DNA of 64,000 nucleotides, from positions 1 to 64,000 of the forward strand of contig NZ_FNXE01000004.1 in the NCBI RefSeq assembly GCF_900108395.1, in the 5' to 3' direction. The stretch is from Paenimyroides marinum. Its GTDB lineage: Bacteria; Bacteroidota; Bacteroidia; Flavobacteriales; Flavobacteriaceae. Below the pieces are notes generated by a model. The model searched no databases and was not told the origin of the DNA. It saw nothing but the letters and a program-made list of their open reading frames with translations. Positions within the stretch are counted from its first letter, which is position 1; each line of letters begins with the position of its first letter. The translations under genes were made by a program, and so were the position numbers. Of this stretch, positions 17,876 to 27,034 are shown one piece after another.

Positions 17876-19186
17876 TTATTTCTGGCGGAAGTAAATATCA
17901 ATGGGCACGCCTTCAAAATTATAAATCTCACGCAATTTGTTTTCTACAAAACGTTTATACGGATCTTTGATATACTGCGGCAGGTTCGCAAAAAACACAA
18001 ACTGCGGAATAGCGGTTGGCAACTGCATACAGTATTTAATTTTGATGTATTTACCCTTAATTGCCGGCGGCGGATTATTTTCGATAATCGGTAACATGGT
18101 TTCGTTAAATTTTGATGTAGCAATGCGTTGCTTGCGGTTTTCGTACACCTGTACGGCTGCTTCTAAAGCCTTTAGCAAACGCTGTTTAGTCAATGCTGAT
18201 ACAAACAAAATGGGAACATCGGTAAACGGTGCAATTTCTTCACGGACTTTGTTTTCATAATCGCGGGCGGTCATGGTGCTTTTTTCAACCAAATCCCACT
18301 TGTTGATTAAAATGACAATTCCCTTGCGGTTTTTTTCTGCCAGCCAAAAAATGTTTTGATCCTGACCTTCAAATCCGCGGGTTGCATCAATAACCAAAAT
18401 ACATACATCGGCGTGTTCAATGGCACGAACCGAACGCATGACTGAATAAAACTCTAAATCTTCTTTAACTTTCGCTTTTCTGCGAATTCCGGCAGTGTCA
18501 ACCAAATTGAATTCAAAACCAAAACGGTTGTATTTGGTATCAATGGCATCGCGGGTGGTTCCGGCAATATCGGTTACCACAAAACGATCTTCGCCAATCA
18601 ACGCATTGATAAAGCTCGATTTTCCTGCATTTGGTCTTCCAACAACTGCAAAGCGCGGCAATTCGTCCTGTACTTCTTCAATTTCAGGTAGTTCAGGTAA
18701 AATTTCAACAATTTTATCCAACACCTCGCCTGTTCCTGAACCGCTCATTCCCGACATGGTTACGTATTCGCCCAAACCTAAATTGTAAAACTCAAAGGCG
18801 TCTTGTTCGCGTTTGGCGTTATCTACCTTGTTAACCACCAAAAGAACAGGTTTGGTTACTTTGCGAAGCAGTTTGGCAACTTCATCATCCATTGGCGTAA
18901 TTCCTTCTTCCACATCCACCAAAAAAACAATGGCATCGGCTTCATCTATTGCCAATTCTACCTGTTTGCGGATTTCTCCTTCAAAAATATCGTCTGATCC
19001 TTTGATGTACCCACCGGTATCAATTACAGAAAATTCTTTTCCGTTCCATTCCGATTTACCATAGTTACGGTCACGGGTTACACCGCTTACCGAATCTACA
19101 ATGGCTTCGCGTCTTTGAATCAGTCGGTTAAAAAAGGTAGATTTTCCTACGTTTGGTCTACCCACAATTGCTACAATGTTGCTCAT
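17876..19186 (-). CDS. der: Ribosome-assembly GTPase Der (EngA)
   Basis: The 436-residue protein has two tandem GTPase domains, each with a P-loop (GRPNVGKST at 8-16 and GRPNAGKSS near 182), G4 motifs NKVD and NKWD, and a C-terminal KH-like domain (about 350-436). This double-G-domain plan is unique to Der/EngA, which helps to mature the 50S subunit. The length is normal. It lies downstream of era in the same direction. Confidence 0.97.
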   Translation of the reverse strand: MSNIVAIVGRPNVGKSTFFNRLIQRREAIVDSVSGVTRDRNYGKSEWNGKEFSVIDTGGYIKGSDDIFEGEIRKQVELAIDEADAIVFLVDVEEGITPMDDEVAKLLRKVTKPVLLVVNKVDNAKREQDAFEFYNLGLGEYVTMSGMSGSGTGEVLDKIVEILPELPEIEEVQDELPRFAVVGRPNAGKSSFINALIGEDRFVVTDIAGTTRDAIDTKYNRFGFEFNLVDTAGIRRKAKVKEDLEFYSVMRSVRAIEHADVCILVIDATRGFEGQDQNIFWLAEKNRKGIVILINKWDLVEKSTMTARDYENKVREEIAPFTDVPILFVSALTKQRLLKALEAAVQVYENRKQRIATSKFNETMLPIIENNPPPAIKGKYIKIKYCMQLPTAIPQFVFFANLPQYIKDPYKRFVENKLREIYNFEGVPIDIYFRQK

Positions 19187-19269
19187 TTTTTGTTGCTTTA
19201 GGCTTTAAGCAGTAAGCTATAAACCCATTTTTGTTATTATATATCTTTTAAGCTGATAGCTTATGCGAA

Positions 19270-20154
19270 TTACTTGTTGTTATAACCAAAACGTCTCAAT
19301 TGATACGTGTTGTTTCTCCAATCTTTGTTTACTTTTACAAAAAGTTCAATGTGTACCTGTTTGCCAAAAAACTTTTCCATCTCGACACGTGATTCCATTC
19401 CCACCTTTTTCAGTGCAGATCCTTTGTGACCAATGATGATTCCTTTTTGACTGTCACGTTCTACCATGATGACCGCCTTAATGTGAATGATGTCATCGGA
19501 TTCTATAAATTCCTCCGTTTCGATCTCAACCGAATACGGAATTTCTTTCTGATAATTCAAAAGGATTTTTTCGCGGATGATTTCGTTCACAAAGAAACGC
19601 TCGGGCTTGTCGGTCAACGCATCTTTTGGAAAATAAGGTGGTGATTGTGGCAACAATTCTAAAATACGGTTAAAAACGGTATCCACATTAAAATTGTTTA
19701 ATGCCGATAACGGATAAATTTCAGCATTTGGCACTTTTTCTTTCCACAAAGCCACTTGTTCTTCCAGATGTTCCTGATTTGACTTATCGATCTTATTCAA
19801 CAACAATAAAACCGGAACTTTGGCATGGGTTATCTTTTTAAAAAAGGCTTCGTCTTTTAACTCGCGTTCGCCAACTTCTACCATGTACAGCAAAACATCG
19901 GCATCTTCAAACGCCGATTTTACAAAATCCATCATAGAAGTCTGTAACTCGTAAGCAGGCTTGATGATTCCCGGAGTATCCGAAAAAACCATCTGAAAAT
20001 CGTCACCGTTCACGATACCGAAAATGCGGTGGCGCGTGGTTTGTGCTTTCGATGTGATTATAGATAAACGCTCACCCACAAAAGCATTCATTAAGGTGGA
20101 CTTTCCTACGTTTGGATTTCCTATAATATTTATAAAACCGGCTTTGTGCGACAT
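19270..20154 (-). CDS. era: GTPase Era
   Basis: A Ras-like GTPase (P-loop GNPNVGKST, switch DTPG, NKID) followed by a KH RNA-binding domain with IGHKGSALKKVG. Era binds 16S rRNA and the 30S subunit. An in-frame extension upstream to 20241 is possible, but the ATG at 20154 (MSHKAGF) gives the family N-terminus and lies 18 bases downstream of a -7 box (20180-20173), so the shorter 294-residue form is chosen. Der follows on the same strand. Confidence 0.95.
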   Translation of the reverse strand: MSHKAGFINIIGNPNVGKSTLMNAFVGERLSIITSKAQTTRHRIFGIVNGDDFQMVFSDTPGIIKPAYELQTSMMDFVKSAFEDADVLLYMVEVGERELKDEAFFKKITHAKVPVLLLLNKIDKSNQEHLEEQVALWKEKVPNAEIYPLSALNNFNVDTVFNRILELLPQSPPYFPKDALTDKPERFFVNEIIREKILLNYQKEIPYSVEIETEEFIESDDIIHIKAVIMVERDSQKGIIIGHKGSALKKVGMESRVEMEKFFGKQVHIELFVKVNKDWRNNTYQLRRFGYNNK

Positions 20155-20172
20155 AATTTCTTTAATAATTTG

Positions 20173-20180
20173 CAAAGTTA
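20173..20180 (-). promoter_or_regulatory. -7 box TAACTTTG of era
   Basis: TAACTTTG on the minus strand matches TAnnTTTG and is 18 bases before the ATG at 20154. Its position excludes the longer upstream start. Confidence 0.6.
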
Positions 20181-20227
20181 ACGAATAATAGCGAAACACA
20201 CTAAATTTTATAATTTTCTGTAAAAAG

Positions 20228-20259
20228 TTTGGGTATTCCAAAAAGTAGCCTTACATTTG
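20228..20259 (+). promoter_or_regulatory. Promoter of initiator tRNA copy 1
   Basis: TTTG (20228-20231), 20 bases, TACATTTG (20252-20259), ending 11 bases before the tRNA. The same arrangement, with a 19-base spacer, is found in copy 2. Confidence 0.75.
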
Positions 20260-20270
20260 CACCACAATAA

Positions 20271-20343
<73 letters not shown>

Positions 20344-20348
20344 CTAAG

Positions 20349-20378
20349 AGAGAATCAAGAAATTGGTTCTCTTTTTTT
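20349..20378 (+). terminator. Terminator of initiator tRNA copy 1
   Basis: AGAGAATC / GGTTCTCT hairpin with a 7-T run, starting a few bases after the tRNA. Confidence 0.75.
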
Positions 20379-20500
20379 GTATAATGGCATCAAATACATT
20401 ATAACTTTTTTTCCAGCACACTTCCAATCTAATAATCAAAATCTTTAGTATTTCATCTTTTTTTGTACTTTAGTAACACAAACTTTCATACTGCTTCCTT

Positions 20501-21655
20501 ATGACAAAAACATATACCAAATCATATTATGATATCTCTAAAAAGCTTAAACCTTTTTCTTTCAACGAAAGAACGGTTTATTATATAAGTAATGGAAAAA
20601 CTATTTTACCCAAAATATATGATTTGAATCTTCTTAAATCAAATTTGGCAAAAAACGGTTTTGATTTTATACATTTTTCTCATAACACTGAAGATGTATT
20701 TAATTTACTTACCTTGTACAAATATTATAATCCAAAATTTGATATAAGTAAGGAGCTTCCTTCTGACAATAACTATTTCAAATATTTATTACAACTTTTT
20801 GAAATAGAAGATAATATTAATGACATTTTCGTATATACTCATTATGGAGAGCTCGTAATAATAACATTTAGTGTTATTTATGACGGAATAATTGGTTTTG
20901 AGGATTTAGATACTTTTTTATTCAATTTTCCTACAGAATCAACCCGTTTAGAGGAAGGTGCTTTTCATTCTAGATATAGCTTTTCGGATGGAAATGAAAA
21001 TGAGCGAGACATTCCATTTGAAGAGAATATCCAGAAAATAGTGGATGAAATAAAAGAACAACTTGAAGGTTTAAAAAAAACAGGACAGTTTTTAGCGATT
21101 CTTCCGTTTATTCAACATCATATTAATGAAATAAAAGAAACAAAGGATAAAGTAAGTCGGTTATACATAGATGAAGATTACAGAATTTTTCTACCTGACT
21201 ACAATAATATTGAAATTAAATTAAGTCATCTTACCAAAGCATTATATTTTTGGTTTTTATTAGTTGACCAAGTTGACTTAAGCGATTTAAAAGATTTTGA
21301 AGCTGATTTACTCATTATTTACAAACATATTTCTTACCAAGAAAATCACGAGAAAATGGCTAAATCAATTTCAGACTTGGTTGAGAATAGCAATGATGAA
21401 ATATATGTTCATTTTTCAAGAATAAAGTCAGCATTTTGTAAAAGTATTGATAAAAGTATCGTAAAAAAATATTACATACTTGGAGACAGAAACAAACCTA
21501 AAAGGATACAGCTTGACAGGTCTTTGACCAACATTAAGGATTTTATTAATAAATGGTTTCCAAACGATGAACGATTTTCTTCTTGGTTTCAGCCCTCTCC
21601 TACTACAAAAACTTTAGAAGAAATGAGTGATGAAGACCTTTATAATTTATTATAG
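20501..21655 (+). CDS. Hypothetical protein, first gene of the tRNA-bounded island
   Basis: A 384-residue soluble protein, strongly rich in Lys, Asp, Ile and Asn, with no signal peptide or membrane segment. Residues about 170-215 look helical or coiled-coil. The C-terminal third (SHLTKALYFWFLL, then DLLIIYKHIS, FSRIKSAFCKS and the basic PKRIQLDRSLT) recalls a Bacteroidota family of unknown function that I have no name for. A weak -7-like TACTTTAG is about 30 bases upstream. The AT-rich codon use differs from the neighbouring core genes, which suggests transfer. Confidence 0.75.
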   Translation: MTKTYTKSYYDISKKLKPFSFNERTVYYISNGKTILPKIYDLNLLKSNLAKNGFDFIHFSHNTEDVFNLLTLYKYYNPKFDISKELPSDNNYFKYLLQLFEIEDNINDIFVYTHYGELVIITFSVIYDGIIGFEDLDTFLFNFPTESTRLEEGAFHSRYSFSDGNENERDIPFEENIQKIVDEIKEQLEGLKKTGQFLAILPFIQHHINEIKETKDKVSRLYIDEDYRIFLPDYNNIEIKLSHLTKALYFWFLLVDQVDLSDLKDFEADLLIIYKHISYQENHEKMAKSISDLVENSNDEIYVHFSRIKSAFCKSIDKSIVKKYYILGDRNKPKRIQLDRSLTNIKDFINKWFPNDERFSSWFQPSPTTKTLEEMSDEDLYNLL

Positions 21656-21736
21656 GTTTGCAAGGTTGCAACTGTTATCTTACAGTTTGGATATTTTTTA
21701 AATTTGTCGGGAAATAACAATTAAATAATTTAACTT

Positions 21737-21961
21737 ATGAAAAAACACAAAGTGAACGATATTGTTACGTTAAGAGTATCAGGCAAAAAAGCACTTATTG
21801 TAGCTACTAAATCAGAACCATATACTTCCCCTGTATGTAGGCAAGATTATTATCCCGAAGAAGGTTATGACTATATAATTTTACACGAAAGTAAAGAGGG
21901 AAATTTTGAAGGAAGAGATTCTATTTGTAAACACGATATTTTCGTAACAGCAGAGCTATGA
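21737..21961 (+). CDS. Small hypothetical protein, SH3-like barrel suspected
   Basis: A 74-residue protein. The start (KVNDIVTLRVSGKKALIV) and the alternating strands recall small SH3-like beta-barrels such as DUF2158, but this is only a resemblance. Two Cys residues (in SPVCRQD and SICKHD) could form a disulfide or metal site. Its stop codon overlaps the ATG of a 47-residue membrane protein, so the two are probably co-expressed. Confidence 0.6.
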   Translation: MKKHKVNDIVTLRVSGKKALIVATKSEPYTSPVCRQDYYPEEGYDYIILHESKEGNFEGRDSICKHDIFVTAEL

Positions 21962-22101
21962 CAGAATTTATAGATTCAATATTTACAGTCTTATTATACT
22001 TCCTGGGAGTAGTGATAAAAATTTTCATAATATACATCATATTTAAACTAATTGTGTATAGAATAAATGAAAACCGTGAAAAAGAAAACAGAAAAAAATA
22101 A
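21958..22101 (+). CDS. 47-residue single-pass membrane protein
   Basis: The frame starts at an ATG that overlaps the stop of the previous gene (ATGA) and ends at TAA 22099-22101. One hydrophobic stretch (about residues 8-34) is followed by a strongly charged tail (NENREKENRKK), as in small inner-membrane proteins. No family recognised. The overlap and the clear membrane/tail plan support translation. Confidence 0.5.
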   Translation: MTEFIDSIFTVLLYFLGVVIKIFIIYIIFKLIVYRINENREKENRKK

Positions 22102-22185
22102 TATATATTATAGATAATTAAAAGTTAGACGTTGAATATGTATTTTGGGTTAGTATATTTTTAATAATATTAATTTAAAAATAGT

Positions 22186-22698
22186 ATGAAAAGATTATTT
22201 CAAATAGCTATAGATTTGAATATTTCAGTTGAAAGATTGATTTTAGATCTACAGAAGGTTAGCGATAAAACTTTTAATCGCAATACAAAACTCAATGATT
22301 ATGAAATTAGTTTTTTAAGTGAACAGTATAATAAAAGTAAAGAAGTGAAAGCAGAAGTAGAAAAAAGAAAAAAGACGTTCGGTTATGATATTGATGAAAA
22401 CTTTATTTTCACAGATAAAGAGATTGATGAATTTACCGACCTATACGAGCATTATTCTCAATTAATTAAAGAAATTACGGAGTTAATTAATAAAGAAAAT
22501 AAGTATTGGGCTTTGGATAATTATGAGATAAATGCTCTTTTAAAACTAAAATATAAGATGGTTTCTGAAATACAAAAAGAAATGGAAAATGAAAGATGTG
22601 TAAATAACAAATTTGTAAATAATCATTTAGACGATAGTTTTAAATGGGGAGGTTTAAGTGGAGAAGAAGCTCATATTGGACTCTCGAACACAGATTAA
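22186..22698 (+). CDS. Hypothetical protein with IF2_N-like N-terminal helical domain
   Basis: The 170-residue protein begins MKRLFQIAIDLNISVERLI, then N-x-N-T-K-L-N-D-Y-E and EQYNKSKEVK, which closely follows the N-terminal domain of flavobacterial translation initiation factor IF-2 (R-L-x-x-x-A-x-E-L-N-I-S). The rest (about 65-150) is helical and charged; nothing of the IF-2 GTPase is present. So this is a free-standing IF2_N-like domain with a new C-terminal part, function unknown. The next gene starts 13 bases later. Confidence 0.65.
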   Translation: MKRLFQIAIDLNISVERLILDLQKVSDKTFNRNTKLNDYEISFLSEQYNKSKEVKAEVEKRKKTFGYDIDENFIFTDKEIDEFTDLYEHYSQLIKEITELINKENKYWALDNYEINALLKLKYKMVSEIQKEMENERCVNNKFVNNHLDDSFKWGGLSGEEAHIGLSNTD

Positions 22699-22710
22699 AA
22701 ACAGAGCTAT

Positions 22711-23124
22711 ATGAAAAAACAAGCATTGAAAATGCTATTTCATAAAATCTATTCAGAAACTGATATTATATGCGATGGATACCATTTTAGCAAAATTTCA
22801 AGATATATTTCAGATTATAATTTATCAGAAAATGAGGTGGAAAAAGTATTCAATATCATTAAGAAAAATAAAATCTTTTTTGACGAGGAAATAAAAAAGA
22901 AGAAAGGTAATGGAAACCTTGCTTTTTATTTTAGAATTTATTGTGATGTTGTTTATGAGAATAAAGAGAATAATTATATTGACTCCCAAAAGTTGATTGA
23001 TGCAATCAATAATGATAACAATTCTGATGTTCCTAATAAGATTTCAAAGACAAATAAAAACATTAAATATGTTGTATTACTTATTTTCTTAGTTGCATTC
23101 TTTTTATATCAAATCCTGAAATAA
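22711..23124 (+). CDS. Hypothetical tail-anchored membrane protein
   Basis: A 137-residue protein, soluble and charged to about residue 117, then a C-terminal hydrophobic segment (YVVLLIFLVAFFLYQIL) and one final Lys, the plan of a tail-anchored protein with its domain in the cytoplasm. No family recognised. It lies between the IF2_N-like gene (13 bases) and the 424-residue gene (17 bases), so the three are probably co-transcribed. Confidence 0.65.
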   Translation: MKKQALKMLFHKIYSETDIICDGYHFSKISRYISDYNLSENEVEKVFNIIKKNKIFFDEEIKKKKGNGNLAFYFRIYCDVVYENKENNYIDSQKLIDAINNDNNSDVPNKISKTNKNIKYVVLLIFLVAFFLYQILK

Positions 23125-23141
23125 AAACTAAAAAGACCTTA

Positions 23142-24416
23142 ATGTACAACAATAAACTATACCTTATTATTAGAGCTTTCCAAAAAATGGATATTTGGTT
23201 ATTAAATGATTTATTGCCAGACACCATCTATCAAGGTGCTACAAAATCTAAATTTTTAGAAAAAATAGAAAAGGCTTTCATAGCCTTAAAAAAGGAAGGA
23301 GACACTTCTTTGGAATCTTTTGAAGGAATTAGTCATTCAGAGAAAGATTCCTGGAACCGTACAGGCTTTTCTTTTGTAGGAAACCATAGCCGTAAACATA
23401 TTGACTTTATCTTTGAAGGGACTGCATTTGATGAAATAACAAATATTTATAATTGTAACGATTTGGAGCTTTTTGATAAAACAGTTCGAAGAAAACAGCA
23501 AATACCTATTGATATTTTACATCAAGAGAGAGCAAACTACAAAAGGTACAAGAAGTATCATACTTATGACGAAAGATATATATCGGCTATTAATGAATTG
23601 CTTCAATATAAAGAAACAATAATTGGCGTTGAAATATATGCACAATGGTTAGAAAAACATCAACAACTTTATAATAGAACTCTGCCAAATAGAAAAGTTG
23701 GATTATTTAAATTAATAGTTGATGCTCTTGATAAAAAAGGTAAAGATGCTAATCCTCAAGAAACTTCTATCTCAGATAATTTTTATTGGATGTATCGTCA
23801 CATAAAAGAAGTGTATGAAGATTACTATCTTCCTAAACACAAGGATGCAAAAAAAGCCATAGAAGAATATAATGAACTAAACTTAGCTGACGAAAATGAT
23901 TTGTTGAAATGGCTTGTTAAATATGAAGAAACATACAATAAGCTTGGTTTCTTTATGGATTTATATTTAGAAGACGATGATACTGAATTTTTTGAAATTC
24001 ATAACGTCAGATTAAAAACGTCAGATTTTGAATATATCATTAAATTATGCCATTTATCTACAGAACACTATTATGATATGCTTGACAAATATACCACTTC
24101 TAAAAACGGTGATTTATATGATTTTGAACAAAAATTTATCCAGTCCGTCAGAGAAAAGCATATACTTGACAGCAAAAACAAATATTTAAACTATTTACAA
24201 CAGTATGAGAATCTATTCCGAAATAAACCTAAGATTAAAGATGAAGAAGAATTTGTGAAATACCTTAAAAACACAAACAATGATGATTTTTTACATAAAT
24301 ATATAAGGGAATACTGTGAAGAAGAGTTTAAACAACATAACAAAGAATATAATGAAATGTCGCACAATTTTTCATCATTAACTTATCACTTAAAACAAAG
24401 AGGCATTATCCTCTAA
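23142..24416 (+). CDS. Hypothetical protein, N-terminal NTF2-like domain suspected
   Basis: A 424-residue soluble protein. Residues about 5-110 (RAFQKMDIWLLNDLLPD, FLEKIEKAFIALKKEGDT, FSFVGNHSRKHIDFIFEG) resemble small flavobacterial proteins with an NTF2/SnoaL-like cone fold; this rests on memory of such sequences. The remainder is helical, rich in Lys, Glu and Tyr, with no catalytic motif that I can name. It is the last gene of the run and is followed by a terminator (24439-24464). Confidence 0.7.
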   Translation: MYNNKLYLIIRAFQKMDIWLLNDLLPDTIYQGATKSKFLEKIEKAFIALKKEGDTSLESFEGISHSEKDSWNRTGFSFVGNHSRKHIDFIFEGTAFDEITNIYNCNDLELFDKTVRRKQQIPIDILHQERANYKRYKKYHTYDERYISAINELLQYKETIIGVEIYAQWLEKHQQLYNRTLPNRKVGLFKLIVDALDKKGKDANPQETSISDNFYWMYRHIKEVYEDYYLPKHKDAKKAIEEYNELNLADENDLLKWLVKYEETYNKLGFFMDLYLEDDDTEFFEIHNVRLKTSDFEYIIKLCHLSTEHYYDMLDKYTTSKNGDLYDFEQKFIQSVREKHILDSKNKYLNYLQQYENLFRNKPKIKDEEEFVKYLKNTNNDDFLHKYIREYCEEEFKQHNKEYNEMSHNFSSLTYHLKQRGIIL

Positions 24417-24438
24417 AAACGAACCAATATTTTTATCT

Positions 24439-24464
24439 AAACCACTTTCAGAGTGGTTTTTTTA
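24439..24464 (+). terminator. Terminator after the island gene run
   Basis: AACCACT / AGTGGTT stem with 5-base loop and seven T residues, after the stop at 24416. Confidence 0.8.
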
Positions 24465-24484
24465 TTCTCACAAATCAACCAATT

Positions 24485-24805
24485 ATGGAAACAGATATTT
24501 TACCTTTTCGTTTAGGAATGCAATATGAAAACTGGGAATTTGATTTAAAACCAATTGATAGTAGAATTAAAGGTTACGACAGCTATATTTATATCAAAGA
24601 AATTACAATATTCGGTATTAAACCCAGAAAAATAGAATTGATATTTTATTGGGAACTCCTGGTAACAATTATTTTAGATTTTAATAATTCCGATTTACCA
24701 GGAGTTCAGAAACTATCTCTGATAGGATATAAACAAGTAAATCATTATTTTTATAAATCAGATATAAAGATTAATTCTCAGATTTATCATTCTCTATTAT
24801 GTTAG
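24485..24805 (+). CDS. Hypothetical protein with LGMQYENWEFDL motif
   Basis: A 106-residue soluble protein. The opening FRLGMQYENWEFDL and then IKGYDSYIYIKE match a small flavobacterial protein type seen often as a single unlinked gene near mobile or toxin loci; I cannot give it a family name. The last part (KINSQIYHSLLC) looks short, so it may be truncated. It comes after the terminator of the previous genes and just before tRNA copy 2, so it is probably transcribed separately. Confidence 0.6.
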   Translation: METDILPFRLGMQYENWEFDLKPIDSRIKGYDSYIYIKEITIFGIKPRKIELIFYWELLVTIILDFNNSDLPGVQKLSLIGYKQVNHYFYKSDIKINSQIYHSLLC

Positions 24806-24886
24806 CAGTTTTAAATTGGAGGCTCATAATTCGGCATACCCTAGATATTTTAAGAGGCTCACTTTTATATTTTTATGCAAAAAAGT

Positions 24887-24917
24887 TTTGGTAATCCAAA
24901 AAGTAGCCTTACATTTG
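24887..24917 (+). promoter_or_regulatory. Promoter of initiator tRNA copy 2
   Basis: TTTG (24887-24890), 19 bases, TACATTTG (24910-24917). The complete promoter shows that this copy can be expressed independently. Confidence 0.75.
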
Positions 24918-24928
24918 CACCACAATAT

Positions 24929-25001
<73 letters not shown>

Positions 25002-25006
25002 CTAAG

Positions 25007-25035
25007 AGAGAATCAAGAAATTGATTCTCTTTTTT
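25007..25035 (+). terminator. Terminator of initiator tRNA copy 2
   Basis: AGAGAATC / GATTCTCT forms a perfect 8-base-pair stem with a T-run; one base differs from copy 1 and improves the stem. Confidence 0.8.
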
Positions 25036-25113
25036 GTTTATACTTAAATTTATTTTACAAAAGTTGTAAAAAACAGAATCTGTTTTTTATTAATATGGTT
25101 ACAACCAAAATTG

Positions 25114-25200
25114 CAGAGAGGAAGGGATTCGAACCCTCGATGCAGTTACCCACATACAAACTTTCCAGGCTTGCTCCTTCAACCACTCGGACACCTCTCT
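25114..25200 (-). tRNA. tRNA-Ser (GGA)
   Basis: An 87-base minus-strand cloverleaf. The acceptor arms (AGAGAGG / CCTCTCT) pair fully, the anticodon loop CTGGAAA gives anticodon GGA, the T-loop is TTCGAAT and the long variable arm (about 15 bases) is the class II feature of serine tRNAs. The discriminator is G. CCA is not encoded. Confidence 0.95.
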
Positions 25201-25275
25201 GTTTAGGTTTGCAAATTTACAGTAAAAAATTGTTTTAGCAAAGAACGTAAAGCCTCAACCTTTATACCGGTGTTT

Positions 25276-26784
25276 TTAATTCTCTTTTTCAGTATTTACT
25301 AATTTATTTAACAGCCCCTGTATAACTTTGTTATAATACATTTTACCAAATTCTTCCTCTCCATATAATTTACTAAAATAATCTTCCTTTCTTTCAATAT
25401 CTTCTTTTTGATCATTGATCAATTTATAAGTTGATACAAAATTATCATGTAATGTTATAGCTTCTTCTTTTGAAGCAAATAAAGTACTTTTCAAATTCTC
25501 CTCAATCCACAGTACGAAAGGTTCATGAACTTTATCGTTATATTGAACTTTTAACTTATCAAAAAATGCCTTCCGTGCTTTTCTATGAGCATTATAATTT
25601 TCAGATGTATAAAATGCAATTGCTTCTTTTTCAAAATCGGCATAAGCAGGCATTTCTTTAGTTGTTTCCATATTATTTGTTTTTATCTCTGGCATTGCAA
25701 CTGCAACAGTAAAATCAAAAGGTAACATATCAGCGGTTTTTAAATCGCCAAAAAATCCGCCAAATAACACATCAGTTGGTTTTAACAGTTGTCCGCTAGT
25801 TGAAACCTGTGTACATTCTTGTTGAAAATACATAATAGACTGCTCTTTTGTTTTCATGTTTAGAATGGTAAAGGGCACTTCGGTTTCTTTATACCCGGTA
25901 ATTTTATTGGCATCAATTACACCGTTTACAAAAACGTTTTTATCAATTACAGGTGTTTTACGAACCGGCTTTTGTATTACGCACAAAGTTGCCGTAGTTC
26001 CCTGATTGCTAATTTTAAAATATGCTAACGGATCTACTTTCCAACCATTTACTGCCAAGATAAAATCTTCTGATTCTAAATTATTTACTACTAAATTTTT
26101 AAAAAAAGCTGCAGAAGATTTTTTATAAGTTTCTTCCCGATTTTTAATGATCTTATTTTTTGGCTTTGATGTTTCGATAAACTGCGAATAGCCCCAATAA
26201 AAACTATTTACATAATTTTCAGGATCTAACGTTTGATAATTGAACTGCACCTGAAAAGTTTCTAAATAGAACTTTAGCTGATAACCTAAGTTTTCATTAT
26301 TGATAACAATTGGTTTATCTGAATATGCAGAAAACTGGTTGGTTTTTGTATCGTAATAAAACACTAAATCGTCTTCGTTTAAGATTTTTGCCCGCTTGCC
26401 GTTTTTGGTGTTTCCGATGAAAAAGTAACGAAAAGCCTGAAGCATTTGTTTCCTTGTAAAAACATTTTTGTCAATGATCAACTCTTCTAAGACGTTATCT
26501 TCCGGCATTAACTGAATTTTTAAAAACCCCGCAGACGGATTAGCATCAATAAAATAATCATATCCAACAACACTTACTATGAGTGCGTTTTTATTATTTA
26601 AAGGTATTTTTATGTCAAATGTTCCGTCGGGCTTTGTTACGGTTGCTGTTGTGGTGTTATCAAAAAAAACAGCGGCCGATTCTAATGGCTTGCCCGTGGT
26701 TTTATCTGTAACAATTCCCTGAATGTTTTGTGCCGTTGCATATATGCCACATAAACAAATGAGCAAAAGGTAAGAAAACTTCAT
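25276..26784 (-). CDS. CarboxypepD_reg-like domain protein, secreted
   Basis: With ATG at 26784 the 502-residue protein starts with a clean signal peptide (MKFSYLLLICLCGIYATA). An in-frame upstream start at 26835 would bury it behind 17 extra residues, so the shorter form is preferred. Residues about 20-105 form a carboxypeptidase-regulatory-like domain (IQGIVTDKTTGKPLESAAVFF), followed by about 400 residues of mixed structure without a barrel or TonB plug. Flavobacteria carry many such periplasmic or surface proteins of unknown function. Confidence 0.8.
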   Translation of the reverse strand: MKFSYLLLICLCGIYATAQNIQGIVTDKTTGKPLESAAVFFDNTTTATVTKPDGTFDIKIPLNNKNALIVSVVGYDYFIDANPSAGFLKIQLMPEDNVLEELIIDKNVFTRKQMLQAFRYFFIGNTKNGKRAKILNEDDLVFYYDTKTNQFSAYSDKPIVINNENLGYQLKFYLETFQVQFNYQTLDPENYVNSFYWGYSQFIETSKPKNKIIKNREETYKKSSAAFFKNLVVNNLESEDFILAVNGWKVDPLAYFKISNQGTTATLCVIQKPVRKTPVIDKNVFVNGVIDANKITGYKETEVPFTILNMKTKEQSIMYFQQECTQVSTSGQLLKPTDVLFGGFFGDLKTADMLPFDFTVAVAMPEIKTNNMETTKEMPAYADFEKEAIAFYTSENYNAHRKARKAFFDKLKVQYNDKVHEPFVLWIEENLKSTLFASKEEAITLHDNFVSTYKLINDQKEDIERKEDYFSKLYGEEEFGKMYYNKVIQGLLNKLVNTEKEN

Positions 26785-26811
26785 ATTTATTCTTTTGATT
26801 TTTAAAGATAT

Positions 26812-26838
26812 AAAAAAAGATGCCTTGTTGGGCATCTT
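26812..26838 (-). terminator. Terminator after the B12-riboswitch-controlled gene
   Basis: AAGATGCC / GGCATCTT hairpin, followed on the minus strand by a T-run. It lies about 200 bases after the stop at 27035. Confidence 0.7.
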
Positions 26839-27034
26839 AAAAATATATCGTTAGATTATATTGTTTTAAATGATTATTACGAAATTTATACCAAGTAGAA
26901 TATAATTAATAGCTCGTCAGTTCGAGCTTGCCAAGAACCTTTAATTCAATGACTTCTCGATAAGCTTCACTTTGTTACGCTACTCGGAGAGACGAGTCTA
27001 AACATCTTTTGGTGTAAAGTTAGTAACTGTCAAT
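26839..27034. other. Intergenic region with degenerate repeat
   Basis: No gene seen. It contains AGCTCG-TCAGTT-CGAGCT (a 6-base-arm inverted repeat) and CTTCTCGATAAGCTTC with CTACTCGGAGAG, which resemble repeat relics near 9950-10035 and 48690-48770. Confidence 0.4.

Noticed and set aside
20155..20241. N-terminal extension of Era
   Set aside because: It lies upstream of the -7 box at 20173-20180, so it cannot be on the normal transcript, and it is not part of the family.
20344..24879. Integrase, transposase or phage genes in the tRNA-bounded island
   Set aside because: None of the seven genes shows tyrosine or serine recombinase, DDE transposase or phage structural motifs, so the island is not called an intact mobile element.
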